Shown here piece by piece: positions 32,062-40,684 of a DNA stretch of 64,000 nt. This stretch comes from DATARR01 sp044868005. Its GTDB lineage: Bacteria; Acidobacteriota; Thermoanaerobaculia; Multivoradales; UBA5704. Where the stretch lies: contig JBIOVX010000289.1 in NCBI GenBank assembly GCA_044868005.1, forward strand, positions 27,497 through 91,496, written 5' to 3'. Below the pieces are notes generated by a model. That model made no database searches, was not told the origin of the DNA, and worked only from the letters and a program-made list of their open reading frames with translations. The translations under genes and the position numbers were made by a program. Positions within the stretch are counted from its first letter, which is position 1, and each line of letters starts with the position of its first letter.

Positions 32062-33452
32062 CGGAAAAGCCACTCCAGGCCTATGCTCCCTGCGGCGCGA
32101 GCGTAGCCGAGGTCGGGGAGGTTTGACCCCAGATCGACGCTGGATTCACGCTCGACTCGCAGCACGTTGAGGGTGAAGCGGAGGCGCGGAGTGACCGCCC
32201 ATAGAAGAGTCGTCTCTCCCCGCCAGGTGGTGTCCTCCCGGCGTTCACCGGTAGGATGGAAGAGGTTCGACTCGCGGTGATCGTAGCGGTCCTCCCGTCG
32301 CGCTCCCGCGAGACGTAGCGTCCACTTAGGTACGAGCGGCAGCATCACTTCGGCGCCCGCCTCGTGACGGGCTGCGGACTCGGCCCGTCCAGCCTGCCGG
32401 TCCCCCGCGGACAGAGCCAACCGGAGATAGCGGTCGCGCCGGCCCAGGGAGAAAAGTTGGCTCACCTCGAGGCGCGCGTCCTCTCCGCTCCGGCGCCGGT
32501 CCCCCGAGGGCTCCTGAGAAAACTCCCGGTCTTGAACCACCAGGGAAAGTTCAGTCGCCGTCCGGAGGGACTCGCGGAGGATCAGGGACGCCGCCAGGGT
32601 GAAGCTGGTGAGGTAGGGTTCGTTATCCAGGCGATAGTGCTCCAGTGCGCCTTGCAGGAGAATGGAGACGGCCTCGCTCCCGAATGGAACCGGAGTGGAC
32701 CCCATCGGGCCTTGCAGGAAACCCAGAGGATCCCGTCCACGGGCCATGTGGACGACCGCGCGCGCTTGGCCGAGGTTGAGGTAGTCGAGTTCTCGGTAGA
32801 AAGACTGCCGGGCTTCGAAGTCAAGGCCCGTACGCCAGCCTCGCAATAGACAGGGAGCATGGTAGCCGGCTCGCAGCGCGAGGCCCGCCACACCGTCGGA
32901 AAAAGAGCCGTCGACGAGCTTACCGTCAGGCGTTGGCAGGAGGAAGTCTTCGGATAACAGATTGGGATTCGAGTCGGCACCGGCGGAGACGGCGACCTCG
33001 CCTTTCCAGCGAGGCCGCTCGTCAAAAGGAACGGAGGCAGGCCGCCACTCCGGCACTCCGGCGTGCTCTCGAGGTTCCGGCTCCGCGGCCCCGCCAGGGG
33101 CGCGCTGCGCCGCCTGGAGCTGCGAGACGAAGCGCTGCGGATCGATCCGGGACGGCCGCGGGCTGTGGAGGCACGCCTCTTTCGTGCCCTCGGCTTCCTG
33201 AAGCCTTTCGAGCCGTAGCAGGGCGAGCCCCAAGGCACAATGGAAGGTCCCGTCCTGGGGGTCCAGGTTCATGGCCTCACGGAAACTGTTCACCGCGTCT
33301 CCGAAGCGTCCGGCGTGAAGATCTTCCATTCCGTAGAGGAAATGAACCTCCGCCTCGACCAGATCAGCGGTCTGCACGGCGGCGGCGCATCGGACGCCCA
33401 AAACCAGCAGGCAGAGGGAAACCATGCCGCTGAGAGGAACTCGAAGAGCCAT
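32058..33452 (-). CDS. TPR plus outer-membrane beta-barrel protein
   Basis: The 464 residues comprise a signal peptide (VSLCLLVLGVRCAAA), a short TPR segment (HAGRFGDAVNSFREAMNLDP, LGLALLRLERLQEAEG), a linker, and a C-terminal region of alternating beta strands ending in LGLEWLF-like GSIGLEWLFR. The layout resembles Slam-type or other TPR-barrel exporters of surface proteins, though homology is not proven. ATG at 33452 is chosen because it starts the signal peptide; a GTG at 33464 is in frame. It heads the operon with FecR and the FG-GAP/DUF11 protein, its probable client. Confidence 0.7.
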   Translation of the reverse strand: MALRVPLSGMVSLCLLVLGVRCAAAVQTADLVEAEVHFLYGMEDLHAGRFGDAVNSFREAMNLDPQDGTFHCALGLALLRLERLQEAEGTKEACLHSPRPSRIDPQRFVSQLQAAQRAPGGAAEPEPREHAGVPEWRPASVPFDERPRWKGEVAVSAGADSNPNLLSEDFLLPTPDGKLVDGSFSDGVAGLALRAGYHAPCLLRGWRTGLDFEARQSFYRELDYLNLGQARAVVHMARGRDPLGFLQGPMGSTPVPFGSEAVSILLQGALEHYRLDNEPYLTSFTLAASLILRESLRTATELSLVVQDREFSQEPSGDRRRSGEDARLEVSQLFSLGRRDRYLRLALSAGDRQAGRAESAARHEAGAEVMLPLVPKWTLRLAGARREDRYDHRESNLFHPTGERREDTTWRGETTLLWAVTPRLRFTLNVLRVERESSVDLGSNLPDLGYARAAGSIGLEWLFR

Positions 33453-33519
33453 TAGTTCCCGCACCTCGCCTGGGGGTTACTGGATTTTATTATAGCGCTC
33501 GTTTAAAATCAAGGGAACA

Positions 33520-36500
33520 GTGGCCAGGAGAGCAGCCGACACCGACCGGCAGGGGGCTGGGGACCGCTCCGACTTCGAGGTCTTCCTGTCTTACAACACT
33601 GACGACAGAGAGGCGGTCGAGGAGATCGCTCGCCTTTTGAAGCGCCGGCGCATCCGGCCATGGTACGACCAATGGGAGATCGGCGCTGGAGATTCCTGGC
33701 ACGGGCGCCTGCTAGAGGGAATGGAGGATTGCGCGAACTGCGCCGTCTTTATCGGTCCGCATGGGTTAGGTCCCTACCAGTCCCAAGAGATGGTCGATGC
33801 CATCAACCGGCGGGTGAAGGAGGTATCGCGCGAGGGACCGCGCTTCTACGTTATCCCGGTGGTACTCCCGGGTACTCCGTCGGACCTTCCGCTCCCTCGC
33901 CCCCTGGACCGCTACCAAGCAGTAAGGTTCGAGACTCTCGACGACGAGGAAGCCCTGCAACGCTTCGTCGACGCCATCCGACGCCATCCGCCCACCGGCC
34001 CTCGGCGGACTCGGACCGCGGCGAAAGCGGCTACCCCCTACAAAGGATTGGAAAAGTTTGACATCGGTGATGCACCTTTCTTTTTTGGCCGCGAGGTGCA
34101 GATCCAAGCGCTCCTCAACAGACTGCGCCACCCGGAGGGGGGCCGCTTTCTGGCGATCGTCGGGGACTCGGGCAGCGGCAAGTCCTCTCTTGCCCGGGCG
34201 GGTCTGCTGGCCAAGCTGAAGGCCGGGGGGGAGATCGAGGGCAGCGAGGCCTGGCCTCCAGCCGTCATCCTGCAGCCACAGAGCGAACCGCTGCGCAGCC
34301 TGGCGCTGGCGCTCGCCCCGGGTTTCCAGTACAAGGACATGGACGTCGACTATCACGTCGAGAAAATGCAGCATGATCCCGCTGCCTTGCGCCACGCCGT
34401 GGACGGGGGACTAAAGCGAACGGGTGCTCCACCCGCGGCGTGGCTCGTGCTCCTCGTGGATCAGTTCGAGGAAGTCTTCTCTCCTGAGGCTGACGCCCAA
34501 CGCCCGGCTTTCGTGGAGAACCTCTGCCATGCGGCCTCCCATCCGGAGAGCCGCGTGATTGTCCTCTTGACGTTACGGGACGACTTCTATGGGCGGTGCG
34601 CGAGCTATCCCAGCCTCCGGGATCTGGTCTCCAATAACCTCCTGCTCGGCCGGATGAGCGACGACGAGCTGAGGGCGGCGATTGCGAAACCCGCAGCGGA
34701 ACGCCGCAGGGAGGTGGAGAAAGATCTCGTGGAGACTCTCGTCGAGGAGGCGGCGGACCAGCCGCCGGGTTTCTTACCGCTGCTGCAGTATGCGCTGCGG
34801 GAGCTATGGGAGAAGACCAAGGGATCCTCCCTGACCCTCGCCGCCTACCATGAGATCGGCGGCTTCAACGGTGCCTTGCAACGCCGGGCCGAGAAGATCT
34901 ACGAAGGATTCCCTCCGGCGGAACAGGCGGTCTGCCAGCGGGTTTTCCTGCGCTTGACACATCCCGGTGAAGGGACGGCTCCCACCCGTCTGCGCGTTCC
35001 CGCGGCCGATCTGCGGCCGGCCGAAGGGGACCATACAGCGGTAGAGCACGTCGTGGAAACCCTGGTAACCGAGCGCCTGTTCACACTCTCGACGAGGGCC
35101 GAGGGATTTGAGACCCCGACCGCCGAGGTGGACGCTCGCGCCTTTGAGCCGATGATCGAGATCGCCCATGAGGCATTGATCCGGCGATGGCCGCGGCTTC
35201 GCGAATGGATCCGTGAACGCCAGAAGGATTCGCGGATTCACCGAGACCTGGCGGCCGCCGCCAGGGCATGGGACGACAATCGACGCGAACGGAGCTACTT
35301 GATCCCCTCTGGCTCTCGCCTCAGCGAGGCCGAAGAGTGGTCACAGGCCCATCGCGACGATCTGAACGAGACGGAGAGGATCTTTCTCAAGGCCTGCGTC
35401 GCGACCCGCGACCGGCTGAAGAAGTTCTTTATATCTCTTTTTTCGGCGATCGCCGTCCTCGCTGTGGTTGCCTCGATTCTTGCCATCCTCTCCTTGCGAC
35501 AGGCCCGGCTCGCCTTCGCCCGGGAGCTCGCCGCGCGGGCGAGCACGATGGTCGATATCCATCCCCAACGCGCGCTGCTGCTCGCCCTCGAAGCCTTCAA
35601 GCGGGCTAGGCTAGCGGAGGCTGAATCCGTGGCGCGAGAATCGCTTTCCCGGTTGGGCGGCGTTGCCCTCGGAGCGTGGAATGAGAGCGTTCGCGCGGCC
35701 GCCTTCCGGCCCGAGGGAATCGTCCTCGTGACCTCCGATGAACAGGAGCGCACTCTGATGAGCCGGTGGAGCACCGATGGGAAACTGCAAAGCGGGCCGA
35801 TTGAATTATCAGGCAATGCGCCGCTCCATCTGGCGGCCTTCAGCCCGGACGGCCGATGGCTGCTGATGAAACCGGAGGGGAAGAACCTGATACTGAGCCG
35901 GGTCGAACCATGGTCGCCGCAGGATCTGCCCGGAACCGAGGACGTCGCTGTTTTGGCCTTCAGCCCGGACAGCCAGCGGTTCGTGAGTGGGGGTGTCGAC
36001 GCCGCTGTTCAAGTGCGGGATGTGGAGGCGCCCTCTCAGGCCCGGTTCACCTGCGACGGTCATGACAAGACCATCACCTTCCTGAAGTTTGGTCCGGATC
36101 CGGGTCAAGTCTTAATTGGCGACAGAGAGACCGAGTACATATGGACCCTGTCGGATCGGGACGGTTGCTCCCCTGCGCCGTCGCCCTCACCCTCCGGTCT
36201 GAGCTGCGAATTGGCCTCGGCTTCCCCCACAGGCGAGTTGGCCTGCACGCCCGACGGCCGCTGGTGGGTTCTCTCCACTCCGGAGGAGCCGCCCCGGCTT
36301 TACGAGAGAACCAACGGCGGGGTCGGCCGGTCCATCGCCCAGCTGGCTTGGCATGGGAGTGCTGTCCTCGGCGTGACAGCCGACCCTCGGAATCGGCGGC
36401 TGATCACCTGGGAGAAGCAGGGCCCGGCACGCCTCTGGACTCTGGCGGCGGAGGATCCCGCCGCGGGTCCGGAGCCGCTCGTCCTGAACCGCCAATCCGG

Positions 36501-37662
36501 AGTCGGTGATCAGCCGATCACTATGGTTGCCCTCGCTCCCGAGGGCCACTGGCTGGCGATGGCAGGAGGCGGCCATATGGCTCGGCTGTGGGACCTTTCC
36601 TCTGAGCGCCGCGGACAGAGCCTGGGGTTGCGGTGCGGCGACAGCCAGGAGATCGCGCTCACGGCAGCCAGCCCCGATGGCCGCTGGCTCGCAGGTGGCG
36701 GCGCGGCCGGCTCTCTCTGTCTCTGGGATCTCTCGAACCGCGGTCTCTCGGCGCTAGGCACGCCGATCGGGATCCCTCCCGAGCCCCGCGAGCGCCTGGC
36801 TCTTGGACCCGAGAGGCAGTGGTTGGCGATCTCAGGAGGCGGAAAGCCGTTACGGTTGTGGAAGCTCGCTGCGACAGGAAAGTATGAGCAGGTGGTTCTC
36901 CCCGAAGCATCGAGAATGGATACCAAGGCGCTGATGGCCTTCAACCCTTCCACCGAACGTCCATGGCTGATCGCGGGTTGGCCAGATGGCAAAGTCCAGG
37001 GCTGGGATCTGAGCAAGCTCCCGCCGCGTATCGTGCCGATGGCTCGCCATCGTGCCATGGTTCAGGCCGTAACCTTCAGCTCGAACGGCCGCTGGGTGGC
37101 GACCGTCGGCAAGGATGGTCGGGCACAGCTCAGAGACCTCGAGAATCTGAATGATCTCGGCATTTCCCCGGACGAGGAAGGCGTGACCGTGGTGGTTTTC
37201 AGCCCCGACAGCAGCGAACTGGTTACTGGTAGCATGAACACCACGGTCAAGGTTTGGACCCTGCCGGAGCCGAACGCGATAGGCCTACCAAAGCCGCTTC
37301 TGGAAGCCGAGCTTCGGGGGCATGTCGCCGGGGTTACAGCTCTAGCTTTCGGTCACGATTCGCACCAGTGGCTTGCAAGCGGCAGTGTTGATAGGACCGT
37401 CCGCCGTTGGGATATCAACGAGAGCAATCCGGGCGCGACCGGAGCCGTCCTCCCCGGCCGCGCCTCTATCCTCTACCTGGCCTTCACTCCGGACGGCAAT
37501 CATCTCGTCGGAGTCGATGTGAGAAACAGAATTCAGCTCTGGCGATTGGACGTAGAGGAGCTGGTACGTCTGGCTTGCACGGCGCTAGGGCGCAACCTGA
37601 GTCGGCAGGAGTGGAAGGACAGCACAGGTCGAGACGAATCGCCCCCAAAGACCTGTGAATGA
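33520..37662 (+). CDS. TIR-nSTAND NTPase-TM-WD40 protein
   Basis: The 1380-residue multidomain protein. Residues about 18-150 form a TIR domain (DFEVFLSYNTDDREAV, GAGDSWHGRLLEGMEDCANC). An nSTAND1-type NTPase follows, with FFFGREVQIQALLNRL, P-loop GDSGSGKSS near 218 and Walker B LVLLVDQFEEVF near 310. A transmembrane helix lies at about 633-656 (ISLFSAIAVLAVVASILAIL), then a WD40 propeller covers the remaining 700 residues (FSPDGRWL, GSVDRTVRRWDI). The combination is typical of STAND-based immune or programmed-cell-death proteins, where WD40 senses and TIR consumes NAD or signals. GTG at 33520 has a weak GGGA site. Confidence 0.9.
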   Translation: MARRAADTDRQGAGDRSDFEVFLSYNTDDREAVEEIARLLKRRRIRPWYDQWEIGAGDSWHGRLLEGMEDCANCAVFIGPHGLGPYQSQEMVDAINRRVKEVSREGPRFYVIPVVLPGTPSDLPLPRPLDRYQAVRFETLDDEEALQRFVDAIRRHPPTGPRRTRTAAKAATPYKGLEKFDIGDAPFFFGREVQIQALLNRLRHPEGGRFLAIVGDSGSGKSSLARAGLLAKLKAGGEIEGSEAWPPAVILQPQSEPLRSLALALAPGFQYKDMDVDYHVEKMQHDPAALRHAVDGGLKRTGAPPAAWLVLLVDQFEEVFSPEADAQRPAFVENLCHAASHPESRVIVLLTLRDDFYGRCASYPSLRDLVSNNLLLGRMSDDELRAAIAKPAAERRREVEKDLVETLVEEAADQPPGFLPLLQYALRELWEKTKGSSLTLAAYHEIGGFNGALQRRAEKIYEGFPPAEQAVCQRVFLRLTHPGEGTAPTRLRVPAADLRPAEGDHTAVEHVVETLVTERLFTLSTRAEGFETPTAEVDARAFEPMIEIAHEALIRRWPRLREWIRERQKDSRIHRDLAAAARAWDDNRRERSYLIPSGSRLSEAEEWSQAHRDDLNETERIFLKACVATRDRLKKFFISLFSAIAVLAVVASILAILSLRQARLAFARELAARASTMVDIHPQRALLLALEAFKRARLAEAESVARESLSRLGGVALGAWNESVRAAAFRPEGIVLVTSDEQERTLMSRWSTDGKLQSGPIELSGNAPLHLAAFSPDGRWLLMKPEGKNLILSRVEPWSPQDLPGTEDVAVLAFSPDSQRFVSGGVDAAVQVRDVEAPSQARFTCDGHDKTITFLKFGPDPGQVLIGDRETEYIWTLSDRDGCSPAPSPSPSGLSCELASASPTGELACTPDGRWWVLSTPEEPPRLYERTNGGVGRSIAQLAWHGSAVLGVTADPRNRRLITWEKQGPARLWTLAAEDPAAGPEPLVLNRQSGVGDQPITMVALAPEGHWLAMAGGGHMARLWDLSSERRGQSLGLRCGDSQEIALTAASPDGRWLAGGGAAGSLCLWDLSNRGLSALGTPIGIPPEPRERLALGPERQWLAISGGGKPLRLWKLAATGKYEQVVLPEASRMDTKALMAFNPSTERPWLIAGWPDGKVQGWDLSKLPPRIVPMARHRAMVQAVTFSSNGRWVATVGKDGRAQLRDLENLNDLGISPDEEGVTVVVFSPDSSELVTGSMNTTVKVWTLPEPNAIGLPKPLLEAELRGHVAGVTALAFGHDSHQWLASGSVDRTVRRWDINESNPGATGAVLPGRASILYLAFTPDGNHLVGVDVRNRIQLWRLDVEELVRLACTALGRNLSRQEWKDSTGRDESPPKTCE

Positions 37663-37845
37663 TTCGTACTCAGCTTAACCTGCAGCTCCTCCTCCGGGGA
37701 ACCTACGACCACCGAGACTTGAGCGCTGACCTGAGAGAGGGCCTCCCGGATCTCGACTACCAGAGAACGACCCTCTCGACCGGGCTGAGCTGGACCTTCT
37801 GATCGAGGGTGATCCCGAGCCAGACAGCCGCCCGTAGACGCCGCC

Positions 37846-38090
37846 TTCCGCGAAACAAGCCACTCCTTCCGATTTGCAAGCCGCTGACTCCGCGGAATAC
37901 GCCCGCCCTCCCGCGGAATAGGTGACCCCATCCGCGGAGTGCTGGATTCATTCCGCGGAATGAGCGAGTTATTCCGCGAAATCAGCGGCTCATTTCGCGG
38001 AATGAACGGCTCCTTTCACGGAATGAGGGACTCGCTCCGCGGAGCCGGCGGCGCACAACTCGGAATCACCGGCTCGCGACTCGGATCGCC
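37846..38090. repeat. tandem palindrome array with exact 21-bp period
   Basis: Twelve units recur at exactly 21-bp steps (cores at 37846, 37867, 37888, 37909, 37930, 37951, 37972, 37993, 38014, 38035, 38056, 38077). The best core is the palindrome ATTCCGCGGAAT. The period is seven codons, and part is open on the plus strand from GTG 37939 to 38250 as a heptapeptide repeat (SFRGM-type), but a TGA breaks the frame after the second unit and no ribosome site is seen. The remaining sequence between 37663 and 38387 shows no gene I can support. Confidence 0.9.
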
Positions 38091-38387
38091 TCCCGCACTT
38101 CCCCATCCCGGGCGGCGATCTCCTGAAGCGGATCTCGCGCGTCTGGGACCCGCTCAGGCCTGCTCCAATCCGCCCCGACGAGCTCGTCGGAGAGGCTGGA
38201 GGAGACGAATCCTCTCCTGGATGCGCCAGATCGTCTCCTGTTTGCTCTGAATCTTGAATCGCCTAAAAGCGAGGAATAGCGCACGCTCTCGCGATTTAGA
38301 TAGCCAGTCGAAGCAACTTCTTCTCTAAACAGGATACGTTCAGCGTTTCGATAATCCGCGCCACTCGGGATTCTTTCAGCGTCTGAA

Positions 38388-38416
38388 TTGACAGATCCGA
38401 ACGTAAGATGAATTAT
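38388..38416 (+). promoter_or_regulatory. promoter of module B
   Basis: TTGACA (38388-38393), a 17-bp spacer and AATTAT (38411-38416). Transcription would begin a few bases before the ATG at 38426, giving a nearly leaderless message. Module A has TTGACG at a similar distance from its ATG. Confidence 0.6.
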
Positions 38417-38425
38417 CTGCTGACT

Positions 38426-38779
38426 ATGAACGCGAACGGCGAATATCGGCAACGATGGGTCCGGCTAGAGACGCGGCGCGGCCTCGGTGAGCGAATCGTG
38501 CAGCAACGGCAACGAAAGGGCTGGGGCCAAGGAGAGCTGGCGAGGCGGCTCGGGATTACTCGCCATCGGCTGGGAAAGTGGGAGCTGGGTCTGAGGGCTC
38601 CCGGCCTGGAGGAGCTGATGGCGCTGGTGGAGACGCTCGAGGTGACGTTCGAGGAGCTGGCGTTCGGCCGCGTCCCGTCCGGTTCGCCTCTCCCGTCGGC
38701 GCAACGGAGCGCCATCGGGCTGCATCTCAAGGGCCTCGTGGAAGTGCTGAGACCCATGCTGGAGCGCCCCAAGCGGTGA
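38426..38779 (+). CDS. XRE-family HTH regulator, module B
   Basis: The 117-residue paralogue of the module A regulator at 11244-11759. LGERIVQQRQRKGWGQ aligns with LGRRIVQSRKRKGWSQ, the recognition region is LARRLGITRHRLGKWELG, and the C-terminal LKGLVEVLRPMLE corresponds to one of the two FLRVIxPWLQ motifs of A. The first Met used here gives the same 17-residue lead to LGxRIVQ as in A; an ATG at 38408 is also in frame. It is immediately downstream of the promoter and the palindrome array, so autoregulation through the array is possible but unproven. Confidence 0.78.
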   Translation: MNANGEYRQRWVRLETRRGLGERIVQQRQRKGWGQGELARRLGITRHRLGKWELGLRAPGLEELMALVETLEVTFEELAFGRVPSGSPLPSAQRSAIGLHLKGLVEVLRPMLERPKR

Positions 38780-38783
38780 AACA

Positions 38784-38821
38784 GCCTTCGGTGCCATGGA
38801 GGCGCCGATGTTCGAAAGGAG
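38784..38821 (+). promoter_or_regulatory. conserved intergenic element, module B copy
   Basis: It starts four bases after the HTH stop and contains GTGCCATGGAGGCGCC. It matches the module A element (11206-11243) at 27 of 28 bases before the ribosome-site part. Here the internal ATG (38796) is in frame with the DCoH-like gene, giving a possible N-terminal extension MEAPMFERSST; in A it is out of frame. Confidence 0.55.
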
Positions 38822-38828
38822 CAGCACC

Positions 38829-39284
38829 ATGAACACGCAGCACGCAGTGAACCTGAAGGCCGGCAGGGACACCGTCCCCCAGCACCCGGAAGAGGACCTC
38901 AAGTCCGAACGGGTGCAGGACGCCCTGACGGCCGGCCCCGCCGGGGAATCCTGGAGCGGGGAGATCTTCGCCCCGCCGCTCGATCCGGGGAGCTTGCAGT
39001 CCCGGCTCAAGTCGGAGCGGGTGCAGGAGGAGCTGAAGTCGATGCCGGGCTGGCGCCTGGCGCCGGGAGGCAAGGCGATCAACCGCGCCAAGGCCTTCCC
39101 GACGCCGGAAGTCGCCCGGCTCTTCAACAGCTTCGTGACCGGCTACGCCGGCGCCGTAGGGCTCCCGGTGATGACGAGCATCGCCGGCGGACAGATCCTC
39201 ATAACCCTGCACGCGCCGCGCAACCGCGGCCGTGCCGGCCTCTTGACTGAGGCCGTTCTGGAGCTCGGCCGGCGTCTCGGCTGA
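38829..39284 (+). CDS. DCoH/pterin-carbinolamine-dehydratase-like protein, module B
   Basis: The 151 residues are a paralogue of the module A protein at 10816. The DCoH-like core runs from LKSERVQEELKSMPGWRL through GKAINRAKAFPTPEVARLFN and GQILITLHAP to the last helix LLTEAVLELGRRLG. The leading helix motif occurs twice (LKSERVQD near residue 24 and LKSERVQE near 62). The catalytic His-His-Pro position reads GLPVM, so dehydratase activity is very unlikely. ATG at 38829 has AAAGGAG seven bases upstream. Likely a dimerisation or adaptor subunit rather than an enzyme (inference). Confidence 0.67.
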   Translation: MNTQHAVNLKAGRDTVPQHPEEDLKSERVQDALTAGPAGESWSGEIFAPPLDPGSLQSRLKSERVQEELKSMPGWRLAPGGKAINRAKAFPTPEVARLFNSFVTGYAGAVGLPVMTSIAGGQILITLHAPRNRGRAGLLTEAVLELGRRLG

Positions 39285-39306
39285 CGCCGGAGAAAGGAGG
39301 CACACA

Positions 39307-39756
39307 ATGCCAAGCGCAAGTTCTTTCGCAGACTTCATCCGCGACTGGCAGCAGCTCATCGCTGCCTACACTAACAACGCCGCGAACGTGACCGCCGGCC
39401 AGCCCCTGCTGCCCGAGCTCCAAGCGTTGCTCAATCAGGCCCTGGAGCTGAAGAGCCGACAGGAGAACCTCACCGCCGCCAAGCAGCAGATCACCAAGGA
39501 GATCCGGGAGGTGAAGAGGGCGGCCACGGAGATAGCCCTGCGCATGCGCAGCCACGCCAAGGGCTCTCTCGGCACCGAGAGCGAGGTGCTCACGGAATTC
39601 AACGTGGCGCCCCGCCGCAAGCGTGGCCCGCGCAAGAACAACAAGAACAAGACGAAGAAGCCGGCGACGGAGCAGCCCACGACGACGGCGCAAACCGCGG
39701 CAACGTCGGAGGGCACGTCTGGGGCTCAGCCGGCGGCGAAGCCGTCACAACCGTAG
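39307..39756 (+). CDS. module B small helical protein 1
   Basis: The 149-residue protein has a helical core (DWQQLIAAYTNNAANVTAG, PELQALLNQALELKSRQENL, AAKQQITKEIREVKRAATEI) closed by SLGTESEVLTEFNVAPRRKR, and a disordered Lys/Thr/Ala-rich basic tail. It shares layout and landmarks with the next gene and with 10337 in module A. AAAGGAGG is perfectly placed before ATG 39307. The basic tail (KRGPRKNNKNKTKK) could bind nucleic acid. Family not recognised; the coiled helical core suggests oligomerisation. Confidence 0.65.
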   Translation: MPSASSFADFIRDWQQLIAAYTNNAANVTAGQPLLPELQALLNQALELKSRQENLTAAKQQITKEIREVKRAATEIALRMRSHAKGSLGTESEVLTEFNVAPRRKRGPRKNNKNKTKKPATEQPTTTAQTAATSEGTSGAQPAAKPSQP

Positions 39757-39782
39757 GACAAAGCCGACGAAAGGAGATCGAG

Positions 39783-40139
39783 ATGCCAAACCAGGGATAC
39801 GTCAACACCATCGGCGGCTGGGAGAAGCTGCTCGAAGCGGTACGAAGCCACGAGGGGGAGATCCCCGGGGCTGAGGCGCTGCGGGCCGCTCTGGAGCTCC
39901 GCCTGCAGGAGTCCGTGGAGGCCAAGAACCGGCAGGATCTTCACCGCTCCGGCCGTCAGCGGGCGACGAAGGACCTCGGGCAGTCGATGGCCGCTGGGCG
40001 CGACGTCGCCAGCCGCCTGTGCCACCTGGTGATGTCCGCCTACGGTCCGCGGAATGAGCGCCTGCAGGAGTTCGGTTGCCGGCAGCCGCGGAAGCCCAAG
40101 CCGCAGAACGGCTCCAGCCGTACGGAGCCCGCGACGTAG
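39783..40139 (+). CDS. module B small helical protein 2
   Basis: The 118-residue third member of the family: GGWEKLLEAVRSHEGEIPGA, EALRAALELRLQESVEAKNR, then MSAYGPRNERLQEFGCRQPR and a short basic tail. It matches gene 39307 and the module A gene 10337 in helix order, in the Arg/Lys-Asn-Arg-Gln segment, and in the closing LxEFG(C/V)xxPR motif. It has a strong AAAGGAG ribosome site and is followed by a clear terminator at 40164, so it ends module B. Function unknown. Confidence 0.62.
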   Translation: MPNQGYVNTIGGWEKLLEAVRSHEGEIPGAEALRAALELRLQESVEAKNRQDLHRSGRQRATKDLGQSMAAGRDVASRLCHLVMSAYGPRNERLQEFGCRQPRKPKPQNGSSRTEPAT

Positions 40140-40163
40140 ATGCAGTACGTAAGGACGCGTCCA

Positions 40164-40199
40164 CCCGGGGCGCGTCAGCACGGGCGTCCCGGGTTTTTT
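40164..40199 (+). terminator. Rho-independent terminator of module B
   Basis: A 10-bp stem with one mismatch (CCCGGGGCGC at 40164-40173 with GCGTCCCGGG at 40184-40193) is followed by six T residues. It closes the module B operon 24 bp after the last stop and lies 25 bp from the tRNA 3' end. Confidence 0.9.
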
Positions 40200-40222
40200 G
40201 TTCTGCGGAGTTGTCGAAGGGG

Positions 40223-40301
<79 letters not shown>

Positions 40302-40413
40302 TCAGTATCCTAGCTTCTTTCACCTCGCTTGGGAAGCGAGGAGAGGGATGCTCTCATGGGAACACGGGAGGCGTCAATGGCATTCCCGGCCCCAAGAGGA
40401 CGGGGCCGCGGTC

Positions 40414-40590
40414 TCAGCGGACTGGCACCTCGAGAGTCGCCTCCTCGTCCACCGAGGAGCGTTCCTCCTGGGGGACCTTGATGTTGGGCCATTGAGCCCT
40501 TTCCCATAGACCGCTGCTGATTTCCCGGAGCTTGTGGAACTCTTCGATCGCCTGTTCCAGGGGCTTCGTGATGTCGGGTTCTATGGGCAT
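40414..40590 (-). CDS. small hypothetical protein
   Basis: A possible 58-residue protein, MPIEPDITKPLEQAIEEFHK followed by LREISSGLWERAQWPNIKV and an acidic tail. GGGGGA lies five bases before ATG 40590. It is helical and acidic with no recognised motif. The frame is open further upstream, so the start is uncertain. It could be a small regulator or antitoxin, but this is speculative; a spurious frame cannot be excluded. Confidence 0.4.
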   Translation of the reverse strand: MPIEPDITKPLEQAIEEFHKLREISSGLWERAQWPNIKVPQEERSSVDEEATLEVPVR

Positions 40591-40684
40591 CCTTTCCCCC
40601 AATATCGAGCGAAATGCATAAGCAAAAATCGTGCCCCTAGAGTGGTTTACGTCCAATCTTTCGCAATAATTTGGAACTGGAGAG

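Noticed and set aside
37939..38250. Small heptad-repeat protein gene
   Set aside because: It has no ribosome site, an in-frame stop just after the second repeat unit, and a palindromic core better explained as DNA element. It is kept only as a note under the array.
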